From contig NZ_FRAB01000015.1 in NCBI RefSeq assembly GCF_900142195.1, forward strand, positions 1 to 64,000: DNA of 64,000 bases, written 5' to 3'. The DNA is from Paraburkholderia terricola. Its GTDB lineage: Bacteria > Pseudomonadota > Gammaproteobacteria > Burkholderiales > Burkholderiaceae. Shown one piece after another: positions 8,420-17,197 of this stretch. The notes beneath the pieces were generated by a model, which worked only from the letters and a program-made list of their open reading frames with translations, was not told where the DNA came from and made no database searches. Each line of letters opens with the position of its first letter. The first letter of the stretch is position 1. The translations under genes and the position numbers were made by a program.

Positions 8420-9643
8420 ATGACTGACAGAAGCGCCGTCGACACCATTAGGGGGTATTTTTACCAGTTCGATCTGACGATCCTCAGCGTCTTGCGACTA
8501 ACCTCACCGGAGGATTCGATCGAGATCGAATGTGTCGAAGACATCGACATTCGAACCGCAACTGAGGTGACGGCTACCCAATGCAAGTATTACGCGAAGA
8601 CGGAATACAACCACTCTGCAATCAAAGATGCAGTAAAGCACATGGTGTCCCACTTCAAGGAAAGTTTGGTCGGAACGAAACCAAAGATTTGTTACTCCAT
8701 TAGGGGTCACTACGCCGCAGGTCAGGATAAGCTAGATGATGGCATCGATGTCGATTTTCTGAAAAAACATTTTCTCACCTACTCGGAGGGAAAGGGCGCT
8801 AGCAAGGTTACCCGCTACCACCATTCTGAACTTGGCCTTTCCGATGCCGACCTTAAAGAATTCCTGAAACGCATTACCATCGACGTTAGGGCGAAGGAGT
8901 TTGACGAACAATATCGCGAAGTGCTCGACGCCGTCCGAGTGATCTTCGGAGCGACGCCGTTCTCGGCCGAATATTTCTACTACAACAACGCGCTGGCTGT
9001 TATCCGCGAGCTCGCGATTCAGGCAGTACCGGCCGACCGGACAATCACAAAGAAGGAGTTCTTGGCAAGAGTCGACACCTCCACGATTTTGTTTAACGAG
9101 TGGTTCGTCGACAAGAAGGGCAAGAAGACACATCTTGCCGCGCTCCGCAGAGAATACTTTACGGAGCTGAACGTGTCGCCGTATGAGCGTTTCTTCCTGA
9201 TCGAGGCAGACGCCAACTCGTATGTCCGGAGGGACCTCAAGGACCTCCTTTTTGAGCTTTCCAGAAAGTGGGCCAAGCTGTCTAAAAGGGAGCCGTCCCC
9301 CTTTTGCCCGTACGTTCATGTTCAGGGCCTACCAGACGGCGAGTTGCTTGCGCTGAAGAGAGAGCTCAGCACGGAAGGATTCAAGCTCATTGATGGTCAC
9401 GACTTTCAAGGAGCGGATTTCGACTATCACTCAATCACGCAGAAAGCGACGCATGGCAACGGGATAAAGATCAAGGTCCTGAACACCTTGGCCGACGTCG
9501 AACAAACCGTGGACGCAATCACCAAGACCCGACGCATCTACCAGTTTCACCTCGGCAGCAGTTACTTCCACTACGACAAGTCTGCGGTCCGGCATGTCAA
9601 GATTCAAGTAGAGCAACTGTCGGACATCAAATCCATCATCTAA
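8420..9643 (+). CDS. DUF4297 / Cap4-type nuclease subunit of a HerA defence pair
   Basis: A 407-aa protein with the DUF4297-type N-terminal nuclease pattern: GYFYQ (residues 12-16), an acidic pair E40/D41 followed by D43, and QCK with Q54 and K56. This is a PD-(D/E)xK arrangement shared with Cap4 effectors. Residues about 100-407 show no second known domain and probably bind the HerA partner. Known DUF4297-HerA pairs assemble into large complexes that degrade DNA during phage infection. I chose the ATG at 8420 over an in-frame TTG at 8405. The herA gene starts 11 bp after the stop. The gene is less G+C-rich than its neighbours, which suggests horizontal transfer. Confidence 0.78.
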   Translation: MTDRSAVDTIRGYFYQFDLTILSVLRLTSPEDSIEIECVEDIDIRTATEVTATQCKYYAKTEYNHSAIKDAVKHMVSHFKESLVGTKPKICYSIRGHYAAGQDKLDDGIDVDFLKKHFLTYSEGKGASKVTRYHHSELGLSDADLKEFLKRITIDVRAKEFDEQYREVLDAVRVIFGATPFSAEYFYYNNALAVIRELAIQAVPADRTITKKEFLARVDTSTILFNEWFVDKKGKKTHLAALRREYFTELNVSPYERFFLIEADANSYVRRDLKDLLFELSRKWAKLSKREPSPFCPYVHVQGLPDGELLALKRELSTEGFKLIDGHDFQGADFDYHSITQKATHGNGIKIKVLNTLADVEQTVDAITKTRRIYQFHLGSSYFHYDKSAVRHVKIQVEQLSDIKSII

Positions 9644-9654
9644 CCCCCAGGCGC

Positions 9655-11343
9655 ATGAGCATGACAAACGCACAGGAAGAGCAAATCAACGCCCAAGTGA
9701 TCGCCGTTTTCCCCGACAAGGTACGCATCGTCGTGGACGATCTCGAAGATTTCAAGCTGGCGGAAGAGTCGCTGAAGGTCGGCTCCTACGTAAAGATTGC
9801 AGACAATGAGAATGCGGTCCTCATAGCCATTATCGAAAACTTCCAGATCGCTGTTAGCGCGGACGGGAAGCGCGATCACATCATCGAAGCCTTTCCGCTT
9901 GGCATCATGAGGGACGGAAAATTTGAACGTGGCGGCGATTCGCTCGCGATCCCGCCGAAGGAAGTCCAACCCGCGACCATCGCCGATATCAAAAAGATTT
10001 ACGAAGACTCAGTTTCCGAAAGCGAAAGGTTTCGCTTTGCGACCTTGGCGTCGAACACTAACATCCCCGTTCCTGTCAACGGAAACAAATTCTTCAACAA
10101 ACACATCGCTGTGGTCGGCTCTACCGGCTCGGGCAAGTCGCATACTCTAGCTACCATCATCCAAAAAGCAGTAGCAGGAAAGGACGGCAATTTCTCACTC
10201 AACAACTCACACGTCATCGTTTTCGACATTCACTCGGAGTACAAGTCAGCGTTCCCTTCCGCAAACCACATCGACATCTCGAATCTTGTCTTGCCGTACT
10301 GGATGCTGAACAGCGAAGAGTTGGAGGAGTTTTTCCTCGACACCGAAGCCAACGACCACAACCAGAGGAATATCTTCAAGGAAGCGATTATCCGTGACCG
10401 CCGCGCGAAGTTCCCCGGCTCAGAAACCGAAAAACAAAAGATTCACTTGGACACGCCTATCCAGTTCGATATCAAAGAGGTGCTTGCGTACGCGATCATG
10501 AAGAACGAAGAGATGATCGATTCAGGGGAAGTTTACGCGTCCAGCAATAAGGAAAAGGCCGGGCAGCCAAAGTATACGCAAGGCAGTCTATACGGAAAGC
10601 TGACCAACTTCGTGAACCGGCTTGAGAACAAGGTCAATGACAGCAGGCTCGACTTTTTCTTGGGCGAGAAGTCGCAAAGTATTACGTTCGAGGAAACGCT
10701 CCAAACGCTTCTCGGTTACCCGTCGACAAATAAATCGAACGTAACCGTCCTTGATCTCAGCGGGGTTCCATTCGAGGTGCTAAGCATCACGGTCTCGCTC
10801 ATATCACGCCTCGTATTCGAGTATGGGTACATCTACAAACGTCTGCGTTACGCCAACAACCCCAGTGAGAAGATTAACAACGATGTTCCTATCCTGTTGG
10901 TGTACGAGGAGGCTCACAAGTACGTGCCAAACAGCGACCTATCAAAGTACCGTTCGTCCAAAGTCTCCATAGAGCGGATCGCAAAGGAAGGACGGAAGTA
11001 CGGCGTCACCTTGTTGCTCGCCAGCCAACGACCATCCGAGATATCGGAAACGATCTTCTCTCAATGTAGCAACTTCATTGCTATGCGCCTTACAAATCCA
11101 ACGGATCAAGGGTATGTGAAGAAACTGCTTCCGGACTCACTCGGTTCGCTGATTGATAAGATGACGTCTTTCCGCCAAGGTGAGGCACTACTGGTAGGTG
11201 AATCCATTATTCTTCCGTCAATCGTCCAAATTGACCCTTGCGCCGACGCACCATCCTCTAACGACATTCCGTATTGGCAGCTCTGGAAGCAGGAATGGAA
11301 GGACGTGGATTTCGCGTCCATCAAGGCCGAGTGGTACAAGTAG
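9655..11343 (+). CDS. HerA-family hexameric ATPase of the DUF4297-HerA defence pair
   Basis: A 562-aa HerA/FtsK-superfamily ATPase. The N-terminal 95 residues look like a HAS-barrel (VGSYVKIAD through FPLGIMRDG). Walker A is GSTGSGKS (155-162), Walker B is ILLVYEEAH (413-421) with the double acidic pair, and a SQRPSEISETIFSQCSNF segment matches sensor/arginine-finger regions of HerA. Members form hexameric rings that move along DNA; in defence systems the ring organises the nuclease. A second in-frame ATG lies at 9661. It shares an operon and the lower G+C character with the upstream nuclease gene. Confidence 0.85.
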   Translation: MSMTNAQEEQINAQVIAVFPDKVRIVVDDLEDFKLAEESLKVGSYVKIADNENAVLIAIIENFQIAVSADGKRDHIIEAFPLGIMRDGKFERGGDSLAIPPKEVQPATIADIKKIYEDSVSESERFRFATLASNTNIPVPVNGNKFFNKHIAVVGSTGSGKSHTLATIIQKAVAGKDGNFSLNNSHVIVFDIHSEYKSAFPSANHIDISNLVLPYWMLNSEELEEFFLDTEANDHNQRNIFKEAIIRDRRAKFPGSETEKQKIHLDTPIQFDIKEVLAYAIMKNEEMIDSGEVYASSNKEKAGQPKYTQGSLYGKLTNFVNRLENKVNDSRLDFFLGEKSQSITFEETLQTLLGYPSTNKSNVTVLDLSGVPFEVLSITVSLISRLVFEYGYIYKRLRYANNPSEKINNDVPILLVYEEAHKYVPNSDLSKYRSSKVSIERIAKEGRKYGVTLLLASQRPSEISETIFSQCSNFIAMRLTNPTDQGYVKKLLPDSLGSLIDKMTSFRQGEALLVGESIILPSIVQIDPCADAPSSNDIPYWQLWKQEWKDVDFASIKAEWYK

Positions 11344-11832
11344 AATTTGACGCCTAAGTCCCGGGACGCACGCACACTGAACTGACAGGAAGTCGAGAAA
11401 GCTTTTGGACTTGACTTCTTACTCCGCTCATCCTTGGGACGCTTTGTTGCTCGTTTCAAAGAATTCAGCGAGTCTGCATTAGGCGACTGATGTTCGGTGG
11501 ATCAATGATTGAGCTCGAACAGCTACGACGCTCCGTCCATCGTTGTTCTTGCGGGATGCGATGGCGTGCTGCGTCTTATCTGCGCGATTGCGCAGGGTTC
11601 GCAAGTACGAGCGCGGTCGACCAAATTGTGCCGGAACTGTCTGTCTGCGTGCGAAGTACGCGTAAGCACGAGCCCTAAAGTAATACTGCGACTCGCTTTC
11701 CTGCTATCCAACGGCTGCTCTCAGGTGTAAGCCGGTCGGTCGCCTGCTGCGATCAAAGGACCGCTCCGGGTCGTACTGAGCCGTTCAAAGTCCCGTCTTA
11801 CATGCGATCCGTGACGACAAGCCGGCGGCGGT
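11344..11832. other. Intergenic region, no gene recognised
   Basis: About 490 bp between the convergent herA and SRAP genes. Short frames exist on both strands but none resembles a known protein or has a good start. No clear hairpin followed by a T run was seen. Confidence 0.4.
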
Positions 11833-12753
11833 TCATGCCGTCGCGCGATGCCCGTAATAGGGCCGTTCCCGGTCGTCAAGAATGGCGTATTGCTCCGCGA
11901 GGTTGGACGGATCAGGACTGAGCCACGCGTCGAGGTTGGCCGGCCTGATTGGAATGATGCAGCGGTCGTGACCGGCTGCGGCGACTTCCGGCGGCGGGTC
12001 ATCGGTGATCGCGGCAAACGACCACAGATCGGGTTCGCCCGGTATCGCCGTGCGCGCCCACAGGCAGGCGAGGAGCAGCGGTTGTGGCGGTGACGGGTCG
12101 AACTGAATGACAACATTCTTCCCGTCGCGCCTGACGTTCTCGTAGAACCGGTTGGCGAGCAGGATGCCGTGGTTGTGGCCAAACAGCTTCGCCCATACGT
12201 GTTTCAGGCTGTCCAGCCGGGCGTTGTACGTGCCCGGCTTGTCCTTCTCCATCTGCTCGGTCCAGCCAGGTAGCCGGCAGCGGTAACGCATCGGCACCAC
12301 AACGCGCTGACCGTCCTGAACGATCAGGACCGGCGCGTACCAGCCGGGATAGATCCGTGAATCTGCCTCTACCGGGACGGTGCGCGCGAGGTCAGCCAGA
12401 CGGCGCACTGCAGCGTCGATCCTGCCGGTCGCGATCCGCCTGCTTTCGGTGGCCGCCCTGGTCGGCTTCTTTTCAAGCGCACGTTCGGCGTCGGCGAGCC
12501 TGGCTCGCTGCCGGAGCAGTTCCTCCTCGAGTGCCGTTTTCGACCACGCGTTATATTCGGCAATCAGCGCCCGGATGCGCCGCTCTTCTTCGGTCCCGGC
12601 ATCGGAAAACGCCGCGTCCATTGCCATCGGCGTTTTAAGGTTGCTGCCATTGCGTCTCCAGTACAGATCCACGAACGCGCGCAGGCTCATCGCAGCGCCG
12701 AACATCCTGACGTACTTCCGGTAGTCCGCCTCAATCTGGGCCGAATAGCACAT
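11833..12753 (-). CDS. SRAP-family protein (SOS response-associated peptidase, YedK/HMCES-like)
   Basis: A 306-aa SRAP-domain protein. The start at 12753 gives MCYSAQ, placing the catalytic Cys at position 2, and is preceded by a GGAGGT ribosome-binding site; the longer upstream frame would bury this Cys. Other family landmarks are NARLDS (for NARAE), the ANRFYENV segment (for the usual GFYEW) and a GHDRCIIP segment (for the usual HDRMP). SRAP proteins form a thiazolidine crosslink with abasic sites in single-stranded DNA and protect replication forks. A helical insertion (residues about 45-115) makes it longer than E. coli YedK (222 aa). It is transcribed away from a LexA-like box at 12817-12832. 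Confidence 0.88.
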   Translation of the reverse strand: MCYSAQIEADYRKYVRMFGAAMSLRAFVDLYWRRNGSNLKTPMAMDAAFSDAGTEEERRIRALIAEYNAWSKTALEEELLRQRARLADAERALEKKPTRAATESRRIATGRIDAAVRRLADLARTVPVEADSRIYPGWYAPVLIVQDGQRVVVPMRYRCRLPGWTEQMEKDKPGTYNARLDSLKHVWAKLFGHNHGILLANRFYENVRRDGKNVVIQFDPSPPQPLLLACLWARTAIPGEPDLWSFAAITDDPPPEVAAAGHDRCIIPIRPANLDAWLSPDPSNLAEQYAILDDRERPYYGHRATA

Positions 12754-12816
12754 GGAATACCTCCAGTGGACTTTCCAATGATAGTGCCAGATGCAACCGG
12801 CAGAATCCCCGATATA

Positions 12817-12832
12817 CTGTACATCCATACAG
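12817..12832. promoter_or_regulatory. Candidate LexA (SOS) box between SRAP and a phage gene
   Basis: The 16-mer CTGTACATCCATACAG has the palindromic ends CTGT and ACAG with 8 bases between, which is the CTG-N10-CAG LexA pattern. It is 64 bp upstream of the SRAP start and 19 bp upstream of the divergent phage gene. A TATACT hexamer overlaps its left end (12813-12818). LexA bound here could block both promoters and release them on DNA damage. Confidence 0.6.
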
Positions 12833-12850
12833 GTGTCGAAACCAACGACC

Positions 12851-13162
12851 ATGCGTCCCCGTCGCCCCCTCACTGCCGCAGAACTGGCCGAGATTTACGA
12901 CCGGGATCCGACGCCCGCGGTGTTGACGCTGCTCAGGGAGATACACAGGCTGCGCGCGATGATCATGCGCGCCGATCAGGTTCGGAAGATGATCGCCGAC
13001 AACGGCCGTCCACATCTGGCGGGCTCGGTATGGGAGTGCTTCGAACGGGAGCTGGATGCGGAGCCGTGCCTGACCGATCCGCCTACGCCACGCCAGCAGG
13101 AATTCACCGCGCAGCGAAAGCGCATGATTGAAGAGTGGCAAAAAAATGGCCGAAGGAGATGA
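12851..13162 (+). CDS. Small phage-associated protein, function unknown
   Basis: A 103-aa protein with no known domain. It is mainly helical and charged: a LTAAELAEIYDRDPTPAVL opening, a LREIHRLRAMIMRADQVRKMI helix, and a basic C-terminus. I chose the ATG at 12851 (MRPRRPL); an in-frame start at 12791 would run through the LexA-like box and promoter region. It ends 4 bp before the next start, so the two are read together. The company of SRAP and a NinX-like protein suggests a prophage early or accessory gene. Confidence 0.55.
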   Translation: MRPRRPLTAAELAEIYDRDPTPAVLTLLREIHRLRAMIMRADQVRKMIADNGRPHLAGSVWECFERELDAEPCLTDPPTPRQQEFTAQRKRMIEEWQKNGRRR

Positions 13163-13166
13163 AACG

Positions 13167-13499
13167 ATGCTCGTCGACGAACTGTCCGGATCGCACCTCG
13201 ACTACTGGGTAGCCCAGGTCGAGCAGCGTAACACCGATATCGCCATGCAGGGTTCGGCGCAACGTGTGCCTCGGTTTTCAATGGATCCCGCGTTGGCGCA
13301 GCCGATTATCGAGCGTGAGCGCATCGTCGTCGGGATGATCCACGACGCCGAGTTGGGAGTTCAGGCGGTGGCGTGTGTTGGGTCAATAACGCCGGGCGGG
13401 GTAAGGTCCGAGGACGGCCGGTACTGGCTGGGCGACTCAGAGTTGCAAGCCGCGATGCGTTGTTATGTCGGCATCAACTACGGGGCGATCGTCGTTTGA
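13167..13499 (+). CDS. NinX-like phage protein (DUF2591 family)
   Basis: A 110-aa protein matching the DUF2591/NinX pattern: the opening MLVDELSGSHLDYWVAQVEQ, a central substrate-like region and the ending AAMRCYVGINYGAIV. Lambda NinX and relatives are small early or middle phage proteins of unknown biochemical role. An AAGGAG sequence about 8 bases before 13167 selects this ATG over an in-frame ATG at 13146 and a TTG at 13128. It is the last phage-like gene before the defence cassette. Confidence 0.75.
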   Translation: MLVDELSGSHLDYWVAQVEQRNTDIAMQGSAQRVPRFSMDPALAQPIIERERIVVGMIHDAELGVQAVACVGSITPGGVRSEDGRYWLGDSELQAAMRCYVGINYGAIVV

Positions 13500-14099
13500 A
13501 TGCCCGGTGTCACTGAGCTTGCGGAAACCCACCAGAAGCTGTGCCGTAGCAGCGGAGCATCAGGCGGCGGCAGGAGGTCCGCTCGATGATTTTCAATTTG
13601 CGTCAACGGCGATGAGCCCCTCCATGCCATGCTGGCGCGAATAGGGGCACAATGATCAAACCCACGGGTGCCTGCACCGCAGGTGTGAAGGTGCGCATCA
13701 CTCGCCAGCGTATGGTCGGAAAAATCGCCCGACACAGTGGCGCGGACACAGCAGCCGGAGTAACGGCCGGCCGCCCGTGGCATTCGACGGGGGCGCCCGG
13801 GAAAATTTTCGAGACGTGCTCTCGGCCAAGAGCAGCCAATCGACACTTTTCCGTGAATGACCATTTCAGGGCGACAGCCGCAGGTTAAAGATGGCTGGTA
13901 TGCCGCAACTAAGCACCGAGCGGTGATCCAAAGTTAGGGGGCTACACCGCTCCTACCCGTAGTGCATTCCAACTTTCTGCGCGGCTCCAGTCTAGGGTTG
14001 AAAATTAGGACCACCAGATAAGTAGAACCGTGTCGCTCGCTGCTCATAAGTGGCAGCCATATCAGCTCAAACGAGGTGAATTTGCTTTGGTGCCGTACT
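13500..14099. other. Intergenic region, no gene recognised
   Basis: About 600 bp between two convergent transcripts. Several short frames overlap here without a recognisable sequence. The base composition varies, with a more A+T-rich part near 13990-14030, as seen at edges of inserted cassettes. No repeat, RNA gene or clear terminator was identified. Confidence 0.4.
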
Positions 14100-15458
14100 T
14101 CAGATCACATTCGGGAACAGTGGCGTCCACTTTGAAACCGTTGCGCCGCGCCAAGTTACCTCACCTTCGGACCACAGCAGCGGTAACGAAGCTTTCGGGA
14201 CCGAGTGAGCGAAAGCGAATGTCATTCCGAAACCCCACATCCCGAGACTGCATCGATCCAGTTTCTCAGCTGGCCAGTCCTTGTAGTCGGGCCGACGTTC
14301 TTTCATGATCTGGATGTAGTTAACGAAGAGCTGTCGCCCGACATCTTCGCAGAAAGCCTTCATGTCAGCCTCCTGGGGGCTCGTCAGCGCGGTTGCAGAA
14401 AAGACAGCAGGTCGGATAATTTCTGCGGGTGGGCCCAGACGGCGCAACTCAGCCGTTGTCGCCCCAGTGGAGGAGAATGCTGCCAGCACATCCACCTCTC
14501 CAGTAACCGATACCTTTTGGCCGGCGATTACCCTGATGTTCGAGAGGTTGTTCTCGCGGAGAAATAGGTCGAGACACGCGAGCCCGTAGTCGGTAGCGAC
14601 GCCAAAGACCAGCGTGAAGTCCAGCTCACCGATCCGACTCAAGTCGGTAAGGGCGGGTGTTTTCTCGCGTGCGGTGCGCATTCCAAGCATGCTTTGCAAA
14701 ACACCGATCAGCTCGGTTGCGGTCCAGAGGCCATCCTCAAAAATTGCAATTTTTGTATGGCCTGCGTCCACCGCGTCCTTCGGCGAGTCGAACACCTTGC
14801 CTCCAGCCGCACGCTTGAGCACAAGATTAGACACGACCGCTTCACTCTTGCCGCTAGTCGTCGCGTCTCGGTTGACACAGATCGCCGCCCCGTCCGGGAT
14901 TTGCGCGTCAGCAAGAAGAGTGCCCAAGACCGACTGCTCCATAAGTCGAATCTGCCTGAGGATCGCCAAGCCGTATTTTTCGACCTTGAGCTTGCGAAAC
15001 TGTCCGATCCAACTGTTGATGGCAGATGCATCAATGACGTGACTGGTATGCGCATACGTCCGCAGCATGTAGGCGGCGGCGGGAACGACGGTGAGTCCGC
15101 AGGTTTGCAGAAGATCCCATACGAGGCACTCCTTCCTATTACCCGCGAGCTTGCGAAGCTTGGTAGCCGCGTGCTCCTCGTAATGGATTCCGTACGCGGA
15201 CTTCCCCATTTTCAGGAAATTGCCGATCTCTTTCGTGGCAGCTACGAACGGTTGGGGATTTGTCGCTCCCGATGGAACTCGAGTCGAATGCCCCTCGTTC
15301 ATAATTTCCAGTGCGGTGTCGCGCGAATCGGCGACATCTACGTCGACCTCCTTGATCGCGACGAATGCGTCCACGACGCCAGGATGAGCGTACTCTCGGA
15401 CCCGCGCACGAATGTCTGCGGAATCCTGCGGGCGGCAGACTATCACCAAGCGGCGCAT
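14100..15458 (-). CDS. PRTase-like protein of a two-gene candidate defence cassette
   Basis: A 452-aa protein that resembles the phosphoribosyltransferase-like (PRTase-CE) proteins of prokaryotic conflict systems. Support: a W150-x2-F153 helix followed by a long helical region (AILRQIRLMEQSVLGTLL), a beta strand running into IAIFEDGLWTATE (237-249) at the place of the PRPP-binding loop, and a later strand-turn region (TLVFGVATDYG). In ordinary PRTases the loop reads with two acidic residues then Gly/Thr; here it is E241-D242-G243 and T246-T248. The N-terminal 60 residues look like a separate strand-rich element. It lies 12 bp after a gene of unknown function, in one operon. The substrate and activity are unknown. 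Confidence 0.55.
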   Translation of the reverse strand: MRRLVIVCRPQDSADIRARVREYAHPGVVDAFVAIKEVDVDVADSRDTALEIMNEGHSTRVPSGATNPQPFVAATKEIGNFLKMGKSAYGIHYEEHAATKLRKLAGNRKECLVWDLLQTCGLTVVPAAAYMLRTYAHTSHVIDASAINSWIGQFRKLKVEKYGLAILRQIRLMEQSVLGTLLADAQIPDGAAICVNRDATTSGKSEAVVSNLVLKRAAGGKVFDSPKDAVDAGHTKIAIFEDGLWTATELIGVLQSMLGMRTAREKTPALTDLSRIGELDFTLVFGVATDYGLACLDLFLRENNLSNIRVIAGQKVSVTGEVDVLAAFSSTGATTAELRRLGPPAEIIRPAVFSATALTSPQEADMKAFCEDVGRQLFVNYIQIMKERRPDYKDWPAEKLDRCSLGMWGFGMTFAFAHSVPKASLPLLWSEGEVTWRGATVSKWTPLFPNVI

Positions 15459-15470
15459 TCAGAATCGCTC

Positions 15471-16628
15471 TTAGCTGCGCTTTTGCTGAGCGACGTCGAG
15501 GAGGATGCCCGCGGGAATGCGCACTTCTCGAAGTTCGGTGATGCTCATGCGGTCCACCGAGGCGTGAACGATCTCACGGAGCCGCTCTAGCGCCTCATTA
15601 TCGGTTACAGCATCGGCAGTGTGAGGAGCGGACCACGGGTGAACAATTGATGCAGGCGCAGTTTCTTGCGCGATAACTTGTTGCGTAGCCGGCTTCTTCC
15701 GAGCGCGAGCTGCGGAAATGATTTCGGCTTGCAAAGCTACAGAAACCCCTGCGATGGTCAGGCGCTCGCCAAGGCGCTTAGCAATGTGTTCGGTCCGCAG
15801 GATCTCCCATATTTTAAGGAGCTTGCGTTCCGGCGAACTAGCAGCCCGCAACGCAGCGATCCAAAGATCATAGTAATGGGGTTCAACCAAGCACTTTTCG
15901 AGTTTTTCTCGAAGCGGAGAGTCCTGCTGCGCGGCAAACTGACCGGCCAGGACGCGATAGTCCTCGCTATCCATCCGTTCAAACTTTTGTAGACCCACCG
16001 GGAAAATCGCCCTTAGAGGTGCAACATAGATGATGCCGGCTGCTGGCTCGATGGCCAATGAGCACGATTGATTCGGGTTGGAGAAGAACTTCCAGAGCTC
16101 GGGGCCTGAAACGGACTTCAAATCTTGATGGGTAAGCGATACAGGCGTTTGGTCTGCAATGATGCGGTACTGGACGTCTGCAGTAGATAAGGCGTCAGGG
16201 ACGAGTTCGACGAGTTCCCTGAATTCATCTTCAGCCAAATCTCGCAGTATCGGGAGATCACGGAGCAGGCGCGGAGCAATCGTTTTGGCGATTAGTTGTC
16301 CAAGTTGAGCACCGAGCAGCAGGTCGCCCTTTTCGGAACGACGTGTGATCAAGGCTTGCTTGACAGCTTGAATCTCGGCATCACTGAGGCTTTGGGATGA
16401 CATTTGCTTCGCCCAGAAGTGCGAACACCTCATGCAGTACTGCATGAGGTGATCTGTGTCGGTTCGGAATACCAGCAGCCGCGAAGCTCCGAGGTTCATC
16501 GCAGCGGAGGTGACTGACTCCAAATCGCTCCCGGCAAATTGACCGATTGGCCATGCGTGCCAGCGCTCGTCAGGCGGTAGAGCTATCTCCTGATCATCCA
16601 CTTTGGGCGGAGAACGCTCCCAAAGCAA
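15471..16628 (-). CDS. Unrecognised protein, first gene of the PRTase cassette
   Basis: A 385-aa protein I do not recognise. It has a YCMRC pair (two Cys three apart, about residue 70) that could bind metal, a helical region rich in Leu/Arg (residues 85-145), a strand-rich middle with CSLAIEPAAGIIYVAPL, and a polar Ala/Thr-rich linker near residue 325 before a last helix pair. The given start is a TTG without a good ribosome-binding site. The frame continues upstream: an ATG at 16691 begins 11 sensible codons, then an amber codon (16656-16658), then LGDVWCGPPLLWER joining the present start. The natural start may therefore be 16691 with a nonsense change. It precedes the PRTase-like gene by 12 bp. 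Confidence 0.55.
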   Translation of the reverse strand: MLWERSPPKVDDQEIALPPDERWHAWPIGQFAGSDLESVTSAAMNLGASRLLVFRTDTDHLMQYCMRCSHFWAKQMSSQSLSDAEIQAVKQALITRRSEKGDLLLGAQLGQLIAKTIAPRLLRDLPILRDLAEDEFRELVELVPDALSTADVQYRIIADQTPVSLTHQDLKSVSGPELWKFFSNPNQSCSLAIEPAAGIIYVAPLRAIFPVGLQKFERMDSEDYRVLAGQFAAQQDSPLREKLEKCLVEPHYYDLWIAALRAASSPERKLLKIWEILRTEHIAKRLGERLTIAGVSVALQAEIISAARARKKPATQQVIAQETAPASIVHPWSAPHTADAVTDNEALERLREIVHASVDRMSITELREVRIPAGILLDVAQQKRS

Positions 16629-16691
16629 AGGCGGGCCACACCAAACGTCGCCTAGCTATCCGAACACAACATTGGCAGATGCCACCGTCAT

Positions 16692-17121
16692 GCGTTGAGT
16701 GCCCCGAAGTGTCACAATCAAGTGACATCCCCGTCGGATGGTAAAGATTATATCGCTTGCTTTAACGAACGGCAGGGCGAAGAAGTTCGCAGGAGTAATA
16801 CTTTCCGAACATCATAATCGCCGTAACGAATCTAACGCCGTCTCGTCTGCTCCGAAATGCTCAAGTTAAGCAGAGTGTCGTCAAAACTACTACAACGCGC
16901 CATTATACCCGAACACAACGTTGCAGGCTTGGGGCCGCGATACACTGAGTTCGGCCGATGCCGATGCCGGTCGAGTTTGGGGCTTCAGCCGGACTCCTAG
17001 ACCCGGGCGACTTCGACTGCTATCTGCAGTCGGCCGGCGTCGAGAGTTGCGGCGCGATTACGCCAAATTCACGCCAAAATCGCTGCGAGCCCTTTCAAAT
17101 AAAGGCTTCTAAGCCTTTTAT
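16692..17121. other. Region between the PRTase cassette and tRNA-Arg
   Basis: About 430 bp with no convincing gene. It should hold the promoter of the minus-strand cassette. If the prophage side was inserted at the tRNA 3' end, its right attachment junction would lie near 17110-17135, but the second copy would be outside the window. Confidence 0.4.
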
Positions 17122-17196
17122 TGGTCCCCCTGACAGGAATCGAACCTGTATCTAGCGCTTAGGAGGCACTTGTTCTATCCATTGAACTACAGGGAG
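17122..17196 (-). tRNA. tRNA-Arg (anticodon CCU)
   Basis: On the minus strand the sequence folds as a cloverleaf. The 7-bp acceptor stem is CTCCCTG with CAGGGGG, including one T-G pair. The D stem is GTTC/GAAC, and the anticodon stem is AGTGC/GCGCT with loop CTCCTAA, giving anticodon CCU (codon AGG). The T stem is ACAGG/CCTGT with loop TTCGATT. Discriminator A is followed by an encoded CCA. Its 3' end faces the prophage side and its 5' end faces the island. The last 15 bases at the 5' side recur at 23673-23687. Confidence 0.92.
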
Positions 17197-17197
17197 A
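17183..17197. repeat. Left copy of a 15-bp direct repeat at the tRNA 5' end
   Basis: TGAACTACAGGGAGA is identical to 23673-23687, 6490 bp away in the same orientation. The pair brackets the island and may be the core of its attachment site. Confidence 0.55.
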
